A stretch of 64,000 bases of DNA from Lolium rigidum (lineage: Eukaryota; Streptophyta; Magnoliopsida; Poales; Poaceae): the NCBI RefSeq assembly GCF_022539505.1, contig NC_061514.1:219441837-219505836 (forward strand), read 5' to 3'. How positions within the stretch are numbered: position 1 is the first letter of the stretch; each line of letters starts with the position of its first letter. This document shows, piece by piece, positions 1-10,995 of this stretch. The notes under the pieces were generated by a model. That model saw only the letters and a list, made by a program, of their open reading frames with translations, did not search any database and was not told where the DNA came from. The position numbers and the translations under genes are program-made.

Positions 1-1775
1 AAGGAGTTGACAACGCGTGGCACGATGCCACCAACAACGTGGTGGTAAGTTACACCAAACCCTTTGCAACTTTTCAACTTATGCCGATTTCATTCTTTCC
101 GGATCATGTATATCTTCCCAGTCCCCGAGTTTCGTGTTGAGAGCATAGCTCTTAGCGTGAAACTTAGGTAGAAACTCAAAAAACCGGCATAGCCAGTCCC
201 CGAGTTTCGGGTTAAGAGCATAGGTCTTAGCGCGAAACTTAGGTAGAAACTCAAAAAACCGGCATAGCCAGTCCCCGAGTTTCGGGTTAAGAGCATAGGT
301 CTTAGCGTGAAACTTAGGTAGAAACTCAAAAAACCGGCATAGCGAGTCCCCGATTTTCGGGTTAAGAGCATAGTTCTTAGCGCGAAACTTAGTTAAGAAC
401 ATAGAGAAACCGGCTTCTTTTTTCTAACACTTGTTCTTGAACAGAGCACGGCCGACGCCCGGAGGCACCTCTTTGAGGAGCTTCTGTGGGAGCACCGGGA
501 TCTTGCGGAAGCGCACAGCAAGTGCCAAGGTGAGCTTCTGTGCCTCCGGCACCTTCTTACCGGAAGCTTTTTTCTTCTAGTACTTATAATTTTTTGCATA
601 ATAGCTATCCCGGAAGCTTCCATTGAAGCCCTCAAGACTCAGCTCGCTGCACTCCAAGGTACTCTTTCTTTTCCGGTTAACTTGTCTCTCTTCATTTTAC
701 CAGTTGTAGTTTTGTTAACGTTTCCTTTCCGGGCTCTAGGTGAAAAAGAGCAGCTCATCCGGGAGCATCGCGAGGCTCTGGACGCCGAGGAGCTCGTGTC
801 CAGGGGGCTGAAGGACCAGCTCATCAAACTTGGGCTCCAGCACAACGAAGCGATGAAGGCCGCCAAAGCCGCAGCTGAGGCCGAGGCTGAACGAGGCCCT
901 GGAGGATGCCAACAACTCCACCGTGGTGCTGCGGGCAGAGCTGGAGGAGGGAGCCAAGGCGCGGAAAGCAGCCGAGGATCGGGCCGCGCTCCTAGAGGCA
1001 GAGCAGAAGGAGTATGACCAACTGGTCATGCAAACCGACGCGCTTGCCCTCAGTAAGTTTCTCTTCTTTCTTCTCCGGTTTTTGCTTATAAGCTTATATT
1101 TTCCGGTAGCATGTCCTTATCTCCTTTCTTTGCCTTGCAGGGCTCTTCCCGGACTTGCAGCTGCACGCGCAGAATAAGGTGTCGGAGCGCCGGGTTCAGC
1201 AGGAGTTCAAGAACCCGGATGCGCCGTGGGATCCTTATGACCATCTGGTCGCACTTTCTGCGCGGGTCGCCCACATGCGCGCGGTGGACCGGAACCTCGC
1301 CGACCTGCCCGACGTGGCGATCCATCTCTTCAAGGTGCTATGGCCTGAGGAGGAGGTGCTGGCAAACCTGACGCTTACCTCCGAATGCCTAAAGGGTGCC
1401 AGCCGGAGAATCCGCGAGTGGCAGTGCTCAGCGGCTCGTGCCGGAGCGGATGCGGCGCTACGCGTCGCCTGCTCCTGGTATGAAGACCTGGACTTGGACG
1501 CCCTCCACGGCGTGCGCGAGGATGCTCCCACCGATAAGGATCCGGTCCTCACCGCAAAACGGCAGGATCGAGCCTACCGGATCGCAGAGTATGCCCCGGT
1601 CCGCACCTTCATTCCCCCTCGTCCCGACGTCAAGGACTACCTTAGCGACGAGGAAGAAGAAGAGGATGAGGAGGATGAGGATGCCGGAGCGGGCGATGCT
1701 CTGCCGGGAGCTAGTGATGCGCCTCCGGAAGCTCCACAGGCCGGTGCTGCTCCTCCTGAAGCTCCTGCTGCTTAA
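1..1775 (+). pseudogene. Antisense intron-bearing gene of Tat element, copy 1 (3' exons)
   Basis: Five exons can be placed by GT-AG borders and by comparison with the second copy: 1-44, 445-529, 605-658, 740-1052 and 1141-1775, ending in TAA. Introns are 400, 75, 81 and 88 bases. Exon 4 encodes a long alanine/glutamate-rich coiled coil (heptad-like, about residues 50-150 of this part). Exon 5 encodes a conserved block around WDPYDHLVALSARVAHMRAV followed by an acidic, then proline/alanine-rich tail. The protein resembles grass proteins annotated as 'putative gypsy type transposon' (Pfam Transposase_28 relatives). That assignment is from memory of the family, and its function is unknown. Exon 1 has a one-base loss near base 9 and exon 4 is one base longer than in the other copy (313 versus 312), so this copy is frameshifted. 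The gene runs against the gag-pol strand. Its 5' exons lie outside the window. Confidence 0.72.
118..414 (+). repeat. 75-bp minisatellite in intron of the antisense gene (copy 1)
   Basis: Four tandem units begin at about 118, 193, 268 and 343 (period 75). Each contains AGTCCCCGAGTTTCGGGTTA and ends in AAACCGGCATAG. The last unit is degenerate. The array lies wholly inside the 45-444 intron. A related array of 63-bp units sits in the homologous intron of the G3 copy. Confidence 0.95.
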
Positions 1776-2480
1776 GCGCTTTTATCTTATCTTTGCTGTA
1801 TCTGATGCTTGAGAAAACAATGTTCATTAAATTCTACCCCGGTATGCCGGGGTTCATGATGTAATATAAGACTTAGCCTTTCTTTTGGCTGTGCTACAAC
1901 AGATTATGCCGGTATGTTATACCGGTAGCTTATTAACTTATATTTGCCTATTGCCTTAGCATTTTGCTCATTGTTTTGCTTTTATCTTGCACTGCAAAGA
2001 TTCCGGAATTGTTTCCGCATCCAATTCGATGCACACTTGGTTCTTTTGCTTTGCCTCTACCTACCTCTCTGGGTTTTTTGGCGTACGAGTCACAAAGTTC
2101 CTTCGCCAAGCAAGCACTTCCTTGAACTTAGAAATAATTCGAAATTTTCACAAAAAACCGGTACAACCGGGGTTAGTTAGATTTTTCCGGATTGTTCGTT
2201 CCCACTCTCTCTTTTCGTAGTTCACGTGCTTAATTCCTACCGGTTTATCTTGCTTGCCTTGAAGCCGGGTTGCGGACAGCAGCAGAGTCGAAGACTCCGG
2301 TAGGTTTAGCACGTTACTAAACCGGAAAGAAAAAATGTTCGACAAGCAACCGGTAAACTGAAAAAATAAACATATTGCATGCAAGTTTAGTAGGGGTAGT
2401 CCCCGAGATTCATTCGAGGTCCCAACATCTTTTATTCATAACAAAATAAGGTACAAAAAGGAACTGCTTACACCACAACT
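1776..2480. other. Spacer between convergent antisense gene and G1 integrase
   Basis: No coding sequence is seen. It holds the presumed 3' untranslated ends of two converging genes. A near-perfect hairpin, CCCC-GG-TATG-CC-GGGG, is at 1837-1852 just after the antisense stop. The spacer is recognisably shared with 57488-58104 in G3, including a conserved stretch around TTGCATGCAA near 2375 and the AAGGTACAAAAAGGAACT block near 2450. Confidence 0.7.
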
Positions 2481-3497
2481 TCATGAGTAGAAAGGACGCA
2501 ACAGAGCTATGTTCCATGGACGCTTGGTCTCCTCTCCGGATCTGTCCGCCTTTCCTTTTTTCCATTCATGTGCATCGATCAGGTAATAGGCATCATTGTG
2601 GATGGCTTTGCTCACAATGAAAGGTCCCTCCCATGGGGGTGAAAGCTTATGCCGGCCTTCAGTGCGCTGCACTAGGCGTAACACCAGATCTCCTTCCCGG
2701 AATACCCTCGGGTTAACCTTCCGGCTGTGATAGCGTCTGAGGTTTTGCTGGTAAATGGCTGTTCTCGCCAATGCCAATTCTCTTGCTTCTTCTAGCAAGT
2801 CCACATCGTTTTCTCTGGCCTCTTTTACCTCTTGTTCGGTATAGAGCTGCACCCTTGGTGAGTCATGGAGAATGTCGGTTGGTATGACCGCTTCTGCTCC
2901 GTAAACCATAAAGAATGGAGTGTATCCGGTAGACCGGTTTGGAGTCGTTCTTATGCTCCACAGCACTGATGGTAGCTCATCGAGCCAACACCCCGGTGAC
3001 TTTTCCACCGCCTCGATGAGTCTTGGTTTGATACCGGAAAGTACAAAGGCATTCGTTCTTTCAACTTGGCCATTGCCTTGTGGGTGTGCCACTGAGCACA
3101 AATCCAACCGGATATTGTTATCCTCACAAAATCTTTTGAACTCACCTTGAGCAAAGTTTGTTCCATTGTCAGTGATAATGGTATGCGCGTAGCCATACCT
3201 CAAGATAACATCTTTCAAGAACTTCACCGCTGTGCGCCCATCACATTTTGCAATAGGTTTCACTTCTAGCCACTTGGTGAATTTGTCCACCATAACCAAG
3301 ATGTGGGTCATATTTCCCCTTGCAGTTTTGAATGGGCCAACCATGTCAAGGCACCAAACAACAAACGGCCAAGTTAGCGGTATGGTTTTTAAACCGGATG
3401 CCGGGGTATGATTTTGCTTGGCATACCTGCGGCACCCGTTGCATTTTCTTACCAAATCCTCAGCATTTTCCAAAGCGAGTGGGCCGGTAGAACCCAT
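2481..3497 (-). pseudogene. G1 integrase (core and C-terminal domain)
   Basis: Reads open for 338 codons. The catalytic core shows the D-D-E triad: Asp in CLDMVGPF, Asp in ITDNGTNFAQ and Glu in GNGQVERTN. It is followed by GYTPFFMVYGAEAVIPTDI and a C-terminal segment containing NPRVFREGDLVLR and SPPWEGPFIV, as in gypsy integrases. The N-terminal zinc finger (HHCC) is split. Its GHHASSRALV part is in the frame that ends at 3460 and its CNGC part is here, so a frameshift lies near 3470-3500. In an intact element this region would be the end of one gag-pol polyprotein that inserts cDNA into the nuclear genome. Confidence 0.88.
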
Positions 3498-4404
3498 GCC
3501 GGAATACTTTCGCTACCAGCGCCCTTGACGAAGCGTGGTGCCCACATTCCCCTTGGTGAATCTCCGCAAGCATTTCTTTTCCTTCCTCCGGTTCCACACA
3601 CCTTTGAAGGACACCGGTAACACTTCTCTTGTACACCTCGCCATTGATGATGGTGTATGCTTTGGACCTCCTCTGGATTCTTCTGGACTCATTTTCGTCA
3701 ACCGGCAAGGTGCCGTTGATCAGGAATTCCTTAATAGGTTTAACCCAAGATGGTGCCTCTCGAACCAGGAACACCGGTACGTCTATCTCCATGTTATCCA
3801 CCAGCATTGTTTCCTCCAGTACGGACGCAGCAGTCCCCGAATTTACCGGAACAGTCCCCGAGTTTCCGTCATCGATATCCATTGGTACAACATGTGATTC
3901 TGGTACAAAAATGGACTCCGATTCCGGACTTGGTTTGATTGATGGTACTCTTAAGTGTGCCAAGGCTATTGCGGGAGGAATTTCTTGCCTAGATGAGCCT
4001 AGCTTGGACAAAGCATCCGCGGCTTCATTTTCCGCTCGTGGCACATGGTGAAACTCACAGCCTTCAAAGAAGCTGGCAATCTTTTGCACGTGAAACCGGT
4101 ATGAAGCCACGTTGGCATCTTTTGCAGCCCAATCTCCGGAACATTGTTGCACCACAAGATCTGAATCTCCGTAGCAAATGATCCGGTGTGCACCGATTTC
4201 TTTTGCGACCTTAAGTCCATGAATCAAAGCCTCGTACTCAGCGACATTGTTTAATGCCCTGAAATGTACTTGCAAAACATACCGGAGGTGATCTCCCTTA
4301 GGTGAGGTAAGTACCACACCGGCACCTAGACCCTCTTTGAGTTTGGATCCGTCAAAGTGCATCTTCCAGTATTCTATTCTTTGGTCTGGTGGCTTATATT
4401 GCAT
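3460..4404 (-). pseudogene. G1 second (Tat-type) RNase H and integrase N-terminus
   Basis: An open stretch of 314 codons. RNase H acidic residues are visible in order: Asp in MHFDGSKLKEG, Glu in NNVAEYEALIHG, Asp in CYGDSDLVVQQ and Asp in ENEAADALSKLG. This is the additional RNase H of Tat-clade elements, placed after the RT-linked RNase H and before integrase. A variable linker with PVDENESRRIQRRSKAYTI then leads into the integrase zinc finger (GECGHHASSRAL). The frame ends early at a frameshift into the following integrase frame. Confidence 0.85.
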
Positions 4405-4458
4405 TTCCGCCCAATCAACCAGGAAATCAGCTAAGGCTTGCGATTTTATGGCATCTCT

Positions 4459-4959
4459 TCATTCATACACCGGTACATATGGTGATATCTGGATCGCCCA
4501 CTTTGCAATCCTACCGCTAGCATCTTTGTTGCACATGATATCGGAAATGGGTGCCTCACTCACCACTTTCATGGGGTGCTCTTCAAAGTAATGCTTGAGC
4601 TTTGTGGCGGCCATGAACACGCCATAAGTCATTTTCTGGAAATGCGGGTAGTTTTGTTTTGAGAGGGAGAGCACCTCGCTCAGGTAGTATACCGGCCTCT
4701 GCACGGTTTATCCTTCCTCTTCTCTTTCGACTACCACTACAACGCTTACAACCCGGTTGGTTGCTGCTATGTACAACAACATGGGTTCCCTTTCCAAAGG
4801 CGAAGCCAGTATTGGTGCGGTGGCTAGCATTGTTTTCAGCTCTTTAAACGCTGCGTCTGCCTGAGGGATCCAGACGAACGTATCGGATTTTTTCATGAGA
4901 GCATAGAGTGACAGAGCCTTTTCTCCCAACCTACTTATGAACCGGCTTAGCGATGCCAA
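4459..4959 (-). pseudogene. G1 RT-linked RNase H region with in-frame stop
   Basis: Two open pieces, 4708-4959 and 4459-4704, are in the same frame and separated only by a TAA at 4708-4710. The first has the RT thumb/connection motif SRFISRLGEKAL and FVWIPQADAAFKELK. The second has RPVYYLSEVLSLSKQNYPHF, the usual RNase H-like segment after RT in plant gypsy elements. Homologous sequence in G3 is at 60141-60402 and 63869-64000. Confidence 0.82.
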
Positions 4960-5757
4960 GCTTCCGGTAAACTTGCACGTCCTTGAGATCTCGCGGTATA
5001 GTCATTCTTTTGATTGCCCGGATTTTTACCGGATTAACCTCAATGCCCCGGCTTGATACGAGAAAGCCAAGCAGTTTGCCAGCGGGAACACCGAAGGTAC
5101 ATTTTGCCGGATTGAGTTTCATCCGGAATCTTCTTAAGTTATCAAATGTTTGCCGGAGATCGTCGATTAAGGTTTCTTTTGCCTTAGTTTTTACCACGAC
5201 ATCGTCCACATAGACTTGCACATTTTTCCGATTTGATCAAACAAGCACTTTTGCATACAGCGCTGGTACGTTCTACCAGCATTGCGCAAACCGAAAGGCA
5301 TAGTGACATAGCAATAAGCCCTGTGCGGGGTAATGAACGCAGTTTTTATTTGATCTTCCTTTTTCAGGGGAATTCGGTGGAAACTGGAATAGGCATCCAG
5401 GAAAGACAACAACTCACACCCAGCAGTGGAATCAATCACTTGATCGATCCGGGGTAAGGGGAAAGGATCTTTTGGGCAAGCTTTGTTCAGGTTGGTGTAG
5501 TCGATGCACATGCGCCACACCTTTGGAGCTTTTGCTTCGAGGTTCTCATCTTTCTTCTTTTCGACCAGCACCGGATTGGCTAGCCACTCAGTATGCAGCA
5601 CTTCCATGATGAAACCGGCAACCAACAACTTTGTCACTTCTTCTCCAATGATTTTCCTCCTATCCTCAGCAAACCGGCGTAAAGGTTGTCGCACCGGCTT
5701 CGCATCCTTCCGGACATTCAAAGAGTGCTCAGCCAGCTCCCTCGGAACACCTACCAA
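4931..5757 (-). pseudogene. G1 reverse transcriptase, frameshifted before YVDD
   Basis: The fingers and palm are in the frame 5757-5191: VEKKKDENLEAKAPKVWRMC, IDYTNLNKACPKDPFPLP and a TMPFGLRNAGRTYQR block. The catalytic VYVDDVVVKTK motif follows in another frame (5221-4931), with the Asp-Asp pair at about 5206-5201. A one-base indel near 5215-5235 separates the two. An intact version would copy element RNA into cDNA in the virus-like particle. Confidence 0.87.
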
Positions 5758-5820
5758 GTCATCAGTAGACCAGGCAAAGATATTCCGATTCTCACGGAGG
5801 AAGCTGACGAGCGCGCTTTC

Positions 5821-6204
5821 CTATGCCTCACTGATGCCGGCACCGATACGAACGGTACACTCAGGGTAAGACGGATCCAGCACGATGTCCCTTGTTTCTT
5901 TTGTCGGCTTGAACGCCGGTGTGCCCAAGTTTGCACTCATTGCCGCTAAGATCAACTGTGAGGACTGAGCCAGCGCAACTGCAGTTTGCATCCTCCTCTT
6001 TTCCTCTGCAATCACCAGCGATTCTGCCAGGTTTGATCCGGCGGAAGCAGTTTCCAGCGAAATCTTGTAGTTTCCCACCACAGTTAAGGGTCCACGAGGT
6101 GCCGGCATCTTCATCTTGAGATAGGCCGCGTGAGTCGAGGCCATGAAAGCTGCCAATGCCGGTCTCCCCAGCAATGCATGGTAAGGACTATCTAGGTCCA
6201 CCAT
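5821..6204 (-). pseudogene. G1 protease C-terminus and protease-RT linker
   Basis: Begins at the right edge with DLDSPYHALLGRPALAAFMA, the conserved GRPxL segment of the retroviral-type aspartic protease. It is followed by a linker rich in KMPAPRGPLTVVGNYK-type sequence. Its upstream half lies at 7229-8029. The two halves were one reading frame until the solo LTR at 6204-7231 inserted. Confidence 0.8.
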
Positions 6205-7231
6205 GATGAGATCTGAGATCTAGGGGTTGGCCCGATCTCGCGATTTGACCCAAGGATCGAGGGGAAAAGGTGGGAGAGCGAGAGGAACGCGAAGAACACG
6301 AGGAACACCGGTACTCACGCACGCACACCAACCCGATACACCCGATACTTACCCCCGTGGCTCGATGTCCACGCCAAAAGAATCACCCGGAAGAGGCACG
6401 CGACAGAATTCCCGGTGAGAGATTGGTGTTGGAGAAAAGAGATTGGTGAGGGAGAGAGAGTGACTTGCACTAGAATCTCACTCAACAATATCCAAATCAA
6501 CAACAAGGATGGCCTTGATTACAGAGGGATGCTTGTCCAAGATGGATGCTAACCCTAGGGAGACTAAGCTCAAAGTTGGTTTAAGCTCAAATTATGTCTA
6601 AGGGGTAAAGGAGGGGTCTAGGGTACTTATATAGGCATACACAGCCAGCCAGGCGAAAAGGTACAAAAACAGGATAACTTAGGCAGTTTGGTGGGGTCTC
6701 CTCGTCAGTTCCGGTCCTGGGGCCGGTCAGACCGGGCCTGTGACCGGGTGGCCGGGTCCTGGGTCCGGTCGACCGGTCGCCAACCGGAAACCTCGCAAGT
6801 TTCCGTCCGGTTGGTGTCCGGTACGAGCTTGAGGGAAATCCGGTTGGCGACCGGTTGACCGGGTCTGTGACCGGGCGGCCCGGTTGTGCTTCCGGTCAGA
6901 CCGGGTCCTGGACCGGCCGGCGTCTTCCCTTCCTTCGAGCGCTTCGCGTGACGTCGGGTCTATCTTCGTGTCCATCTTCATGACTTGAGGCTCCTCTCCT
7001 TCCCTTGGCCATGGCTTGTCCTCCTCTCCGGTGTCTTGATGCGCCTTGTACCTAATGACACATAGCACATCGGCATGAGGTAGCATTCCATCCAAAGGTG
7101 TACCGAGATCAAGGGTGGCTAGGAGCGAGGTCACCTTATCATGTAGCGCTTTAACTCGAGCCCGAGTCATTGGTCCACTTGGTGGGCTTGTTGGTCTCGG
7201 TGTGGAGGTGTCCGAAGGCCACCCCGCATCA
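6204..7231 (-). mobile_element. Solo LTR inserted in the G1 protease
   Basis: The element has termini TGATG...CATCA on either strand. It is flanked by CACCA (6199-6203) and CACAA (7232-7236), a 5-bp target duplication with one change. Removing the element restores a continuous protease reading frame (FEVV joined to DLDSPYHALLGRP). No internal domain is present, so it is a solo LTR of 1028 bp. On the minus strand a TATATAAGTACC box lies near 6640, which gives the orientation. The upstream half (6700-6930) is crowded with CCGGTC/GACCGG motifs and contains a coding-like stretch (see findings). The family was not identified. Confidence 0.82.
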
Positions 7232-8029
7232 CACAACCTCGAACTCAATGTTTTCAACCCGGCAATTGTCACGTCCTCCAAACGACACATCCACCCGGAC
7301 TTTTCCCACTGGTGCGCAGGACAAGCCCGGAACGATTATGTGGAAAGTTGTACGAGTTGGCTGAAGCATGTTTTCTGTTATGCCCAGCGTATGCATGGTG
7401 TGCCGGCACATGATGTTTATGCTGCTTCCAATGTCTATCAGCACTTTGTTGAACTTGACTCGAGTCGTTGGCCCCTGCATGATTGGGTCCAGCACCAGAG
7501 CATAACCACCCGGATTAGGCATTACCTTGGGGTGATCCTTGAACGACCAGGAGATCTCTTGATCTGACCACAGCATGTATTTTGGTATTGCCGGCATCAC
7601 AGCGTTCACTTCCATGGAACGGTGATGTAGGATTTGCCTGTCTGTTGGCTCAGTAACGAACACAACGCAGCACACGTCTGGATCCTTGTAAATGTTCCAA
7701 CCCAAAGGTGCCGGTGGAGGTGGTTGGCCATTGCCTTCTCCCACCTGATGGACTTGCTGGTGCTGCTGCCGATTTGGCTGAGGCTGCACCGGTAGAGCGT
7801 TTGCTCCGGTAAGCGGTGGTAGTGGTGGTAATTGATGCTGATGCAGCATATCTTGAGATGGTGGTAGCATGGTGGAGCACCCTTGTGCCTGCGCATCTTT
7901 TACTGCTCCCTTGAGCATCAAGTACTTTGTCCAAGAACAGTCCTTCGTCAGATGATTTGACGGATGGGCCGGATTCGGAGTGTGCCACCGGCAAGGTTGA
8001 TCCATCGCGACTTCCATGGTGTATTTCAC
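7229..8029 (-). pseudogene. G1 gag C-terminus and protease N-terminal half
   Basis: Starts with a zinc-knuckle-like run, CRWHTPNPAHPSNHLTKDCSW (Cys-His-His-Cys spacing). A glutamine/proline-rich linker follows, then the protease segment PTTRVKFNKVLIDIGSSINI and GLSCAPVGKVRVDVSFGG. The active-site triplet reads Asp-Ile-Gly where Tat proteases usually have Asp-Gly-Gly or Asp-Thr-Gly. The frame ends at 7229 because of the solo LTR. Confidence 0.8.
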
Positions 8030-9294
8030 AGGTTCTTGCCAATTCTTTTTCTGGCCCCAGGGTTTCTTTTCGACCCATTGTTTCTTAGGACCCGCCCATG
8101 GCTGTGATCCGGTTTTCTGCCTCTGGCTGCCGCTGGCATCAGAGTTATCTTGTACAGCAGCAACTTGCTGCGGACCGTACCTTCGATCCGGGAATTCTTC
8201 CCTTCTCTTGTTGTTCCGGTTATCTCGGTATTGCTCTTGGCGCTGCTGAGGCGGGTTTGATTGTTCCGGCTCAGCTCTCCCAATGCGTAGCTATCTGCCA
8301 CACGTATCATCTCTGCCAGAGTTACCGGCATGTTCCGCTGTAGCTTTTGCCACAACGGCGAGCCTCTGCGGCATCCATTGCAAAACCAAGCAATGGCTTG
8401 CGCCTCTATCACACCTTCGCAGGAGTTTCTCGTGGATTTCCACCGGGCCAGGTAATCCCGGTCTGTTTCCTGTGGGCGTTGCATGCACAAGGCGAGCTGC
8501 TGCGGCCTGTTGGGCCTCCGGTATGTGCTGCTGAAATTACTCACAAAAGCTTCCTCAAAGTCCAACCAACCGTTTATGCTTCCTGCCGGCAAGTTGTTCA
8601 GCCAGATTCGCGCCGGTCCCACCAGGAATGATGGTACAATTCTCACGGCCCAACGCCGGTTTCCCCCTCCAGTTACGGTTCCTCCATCACCAGCGACATA
8701 TACCGCGGTGACGTAATCCGCGAGCCAGTCTTCCGGCTTAGTGGTGCCATCATATGTTTTTGTGTCACGGGGCAACTGGAAGTTGCGAACTGGTGGTTCC
8801 TCTTTCATGATCCTTGGGCCAAAACACTTTGGACCCGGAGGACCTTCTGCCTCGATCATTTCAGACAAATACACTCTATCCAGACGGTGCCTCGCATCCC
8901 GTTCTGGCAGGTGTCTTTCTCCCACGCGTTCTCCCAATGGGTTCCGGTAAGCCGTGAGTCTTGTCGAATCAGCTTCATCGTAACGTTCCGGTACCGCGGC
9001 CCTTGCCTGCCGGTACCTCGGGGGAAGTGTTTCCTCCTCTTCATACGCTGCCCTTGCAGCTCTATAATTTTGCCCGGTTTCATATCTACCGGCATGATTG
9101 TTTCCGGCATAGCCTCCTTTGGCGTAGCCTCGATCTGCCCCTTGGCTTTTCCTACCGGCATCGTGTTGCCCGGCTTGTTTTTTTCCGGCAAGGACCGGAT
9201 CATACACCGTCATCTGCTGCGCATTCATCTCTTTTTCTTTTCTTCTGTCCGGATGGGCCGGACGATGCCTGCCCATGGGACTTGCTTCCGGCAT
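8026..9294 (-). pseudogene. G1 gag capsid region (Retrotrans_gag)
   Basis: 422 open codons. The plant gag core is clear at about residues 180-350: WLADYVTAVYVAGDGGT, ARIWLNNLPAGSINGWLDF, FVSNFSSTYRRPNRPQQLAL, RDYLARWKSTRNSCEGV, FCNGCRRGSPLWQKLQR and LAEMIRVADSYALGE. The protein forms the particle that packages element RNA. Its upstream part (9347-10233) is in another frame behind a TAG, and its zinc-knuckle end is in the next frame (7229-8029), so gag is broken at least twice. Confidence 0.85.
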
Positions 9295-9346
9295 TCTTTG
9301 TTGAACGCGCGGATTTTGAGGCCGCAGCCTTGTTCAGCTTAGCAAG

Positions 9347-10233
9347 CTACTTAGCATTCTGCTGATCGATGGTTTCTAGCAACTCTCTAACACGCTCTTG
9401 CTGTTTTGCCAAAGCTTCTCCGGAAAGCGACTCACACAGCTCTATTGCAGCCTTAGCAGCTTTTATGGTTTTATCCGGGCTATTGTACTTAGGTTTCTCT
9501 ACGATGCTCACAGATGCAGAGGTACTTTTGCCGGCAAGAATTTCCTTACGCAAATCCTGATCTAGATTGCGAGCCTTAAGCCGGTTTTCCGGCATCCTAG
9601 CAGCATGAGCGCTAACTGAAGCAAAGCCATGGGCAGCGTTATACTCACGTAGGGTTAGGATCAGCTCGCGCTGCGCCCGGACGATGTCGGCGCCGTTCGT
9701 GAGCAGCTTCTGGCGTTGTGCCTCCAGCTCCGCCTGATCCGCTGCCGGGTCGATGTTCTGCGCGATGGGCGTCGCCAGCACGTTCATCGCCGCTTGAAGT
9801 GGTGTCTCCAGTGGCGCGGAAGATGCTCCCGCAGTGCTTGCGTCGCGCTCCAGCGGTGGCTTGGCCGGACGGGTCGAAGCCGCACGGCCAGCACCTTCAT
9901 CCACAGCCTCCTTGCCAGCGCCTACCGCGCCAGCCATCATCACCTCCACGCTGCCGGCGGCGCGGCCAGCACAGAGCCACCTTGGCGGGTCCGGCGCCAC
10001 CAGCACCGGCGAGAGGCGCTGGCGCACAGGGACAGTGCCGAAGTAGACGCGGTGGCTTCCGAACTCGATGACGCGACCGTTCTTGGGGAAGATGCCGCCG
10101 TTGGCGAAGCAGCCCGCGTTGTCGTTGATGAAGTCCATGGAGTAGAGGCGCTGCACGAGCGCAGACACCGTCCGCTCGCCGGCGACGTCAAGGATGCCCG
10201 CCCGAATGTGAACTCCAGCAAGCGCCACTTCAT
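9347..10233 (-). pseudogene. G1 gag N-terminal region
   Basis: An open frame running down from the primer binding site to a TAG at 9347-9349. It carries ALVQRLYSMDFINDNAGCFA, an alanine-rich linker, and a helix-rich end (EALAKQQERVRELLETIDQQ). The open frame extends to 10282, through the primer site and into the LTR, so the true start is not fixed. I use the first ATG after the primer site at 10233 only as a boundary marker. It is in a different frame from the downstream gag core. Confidence 0.6.
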
Positions 10234-10239
10234 GCCCCA

Positions 10240-10252
10240 CGGTGGGCGCCAA
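10240..10252 (-). other. G1 primer binding site
   Basis: The minus strand reads TTGGCGCCCACCGTGGGGC just after the LTR end (CGACGACA, then GT). This is the usual first-strand primer site position and matches the TGGCGCCCACCG type used by Tat-clade elements. Confidence 0.8.
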
Positions 10253-10253
10253 C

Positions 10254-10995
10254 TGTCGTCGTGGTGAACAGACAGATGCCATAGTATGGCTTAAGTTGGG
10301 GCCGAATGGACGCTAGAGGATTCGAGGGAGGGTTTTTGATTAGATAGGATGAACTTCCGGATGCTTTCCTCAAGAACTTAGCCAAAGCCAGAGGTAGAAG
10401 AAGAAAGACACAAGGAAGAACTCTGCTCTAGATCTTTCTCTTCATTGATCTCAACAGGTTACAGGTTTGTGCTTACAAGGTTCTTCTCTAGATCGGTCGT
10501 CCGTCTAGATAGCAAGTACGTATCCGCATAAGGGTGTGCCCCCTCTCCTTATATAGGGGAGAGGGTGGCTTACAGGGGAAGAAACCCTAATGGCATCTTT
10601 GACTAGACAAACTACTTTACAAAGTTACTTTAATCATAAATGACGCCGGGGTCTTCTTTAATCAGGGAGGCTGACGTCCTCCGGATGCTTTCAGAGTCAT
10701 CCTCTTCTTTATCGTCACGGCTTCGTTTAAAGCTACTTTGCTTAGCTCATCCTTGTCCTCTAGCTCTGGAGAGAATATTTGCCAGTCTTGCCGACGTGCT
10801 ACAGTGCACTTCTTACCGGTAGCCCGGTGTCTTCTTTATCTGGTTCGGGTATACCCCTCTTGGAGATACCGGCTTAGCTTTACTTAGCCAAACACTTAAC
10901 TTCGTGCTCCGGTATAAACATTAAACCGGTATCTTGATGGCTCAAACCATCCGGTTTGGCATGCCTTTGGCATACCGGGGGTCATCCCCCCAACA
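10254..10995 (-). mobile_element. G1 5' LTR
   Basis: On the minus strand it begins TGTTGGGGGGATGACCCCCG and ends CGACGACA, 742 bp, directly followed by the primer site. A TATATAAGG box is at 10548-10556. The first 30 bases contain a hairpin-like CCCCCGGTATGCC that recurs after the antisense gene stop. The bases beyond the outer end (ATCTT at 10996-11000) are the expected target duplication, but the partner is outside the window. Confidence 0.85.
10548..10556 (-). promoter_or_regulatory. TATA box of G1 LTR promoter
   Basis: TATATAAGG on the minus strand, followed downstream by AGAGGGGGCACACC. It is the only good TATA box in the LTR and points into gag-pol. Confidence 0.6.

Larger units (their letters stand above)
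1..10995 (-). mobile_element. Ty3/gypsy Tat-clade LTR retrotransposon G1, 3' end beyond window
   Basis: Read on the minus strand the order is 5' LTR (10995-10254), primer binding site, gag, protease, RT, RNase H, a second RNase H-like domain, integrase, then an antisense gene on the plus strand. The 3' LTR lies left of position 1. The extra RNase H before integrase and an antisense gene between pol and the 3' LTR are typical of the Tat clade. The 5' LTR abuts Athila protease sequence at 10996, so G1 inserted into that element. The coding frames are broken by several indels and stops and by a solo LTR at 6204-7231. The left target duplication is not visible, so the insertion cannot be closed. 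Confidence 0.9.

Noticed and set aside
79..402. Minus-strand open frames with a repeated peptide (FRAKTYALNPKLGDWLCRFFEF type)
   Set aside because: They are translations of the 75-bp minisatellite, whose period is a multiple of three. They lie inside an intron of the antisense gene.
118..414. Possible CRISPR-like array
   Set aside because: The units are contiguous tandem repeats without variable spacers, and this is a plant nuclear sequence.
8887..10267. Plus-strand open frames opposite the G1 gag
   Set aside because: They are shadows of the GC-rich gag coding strand.
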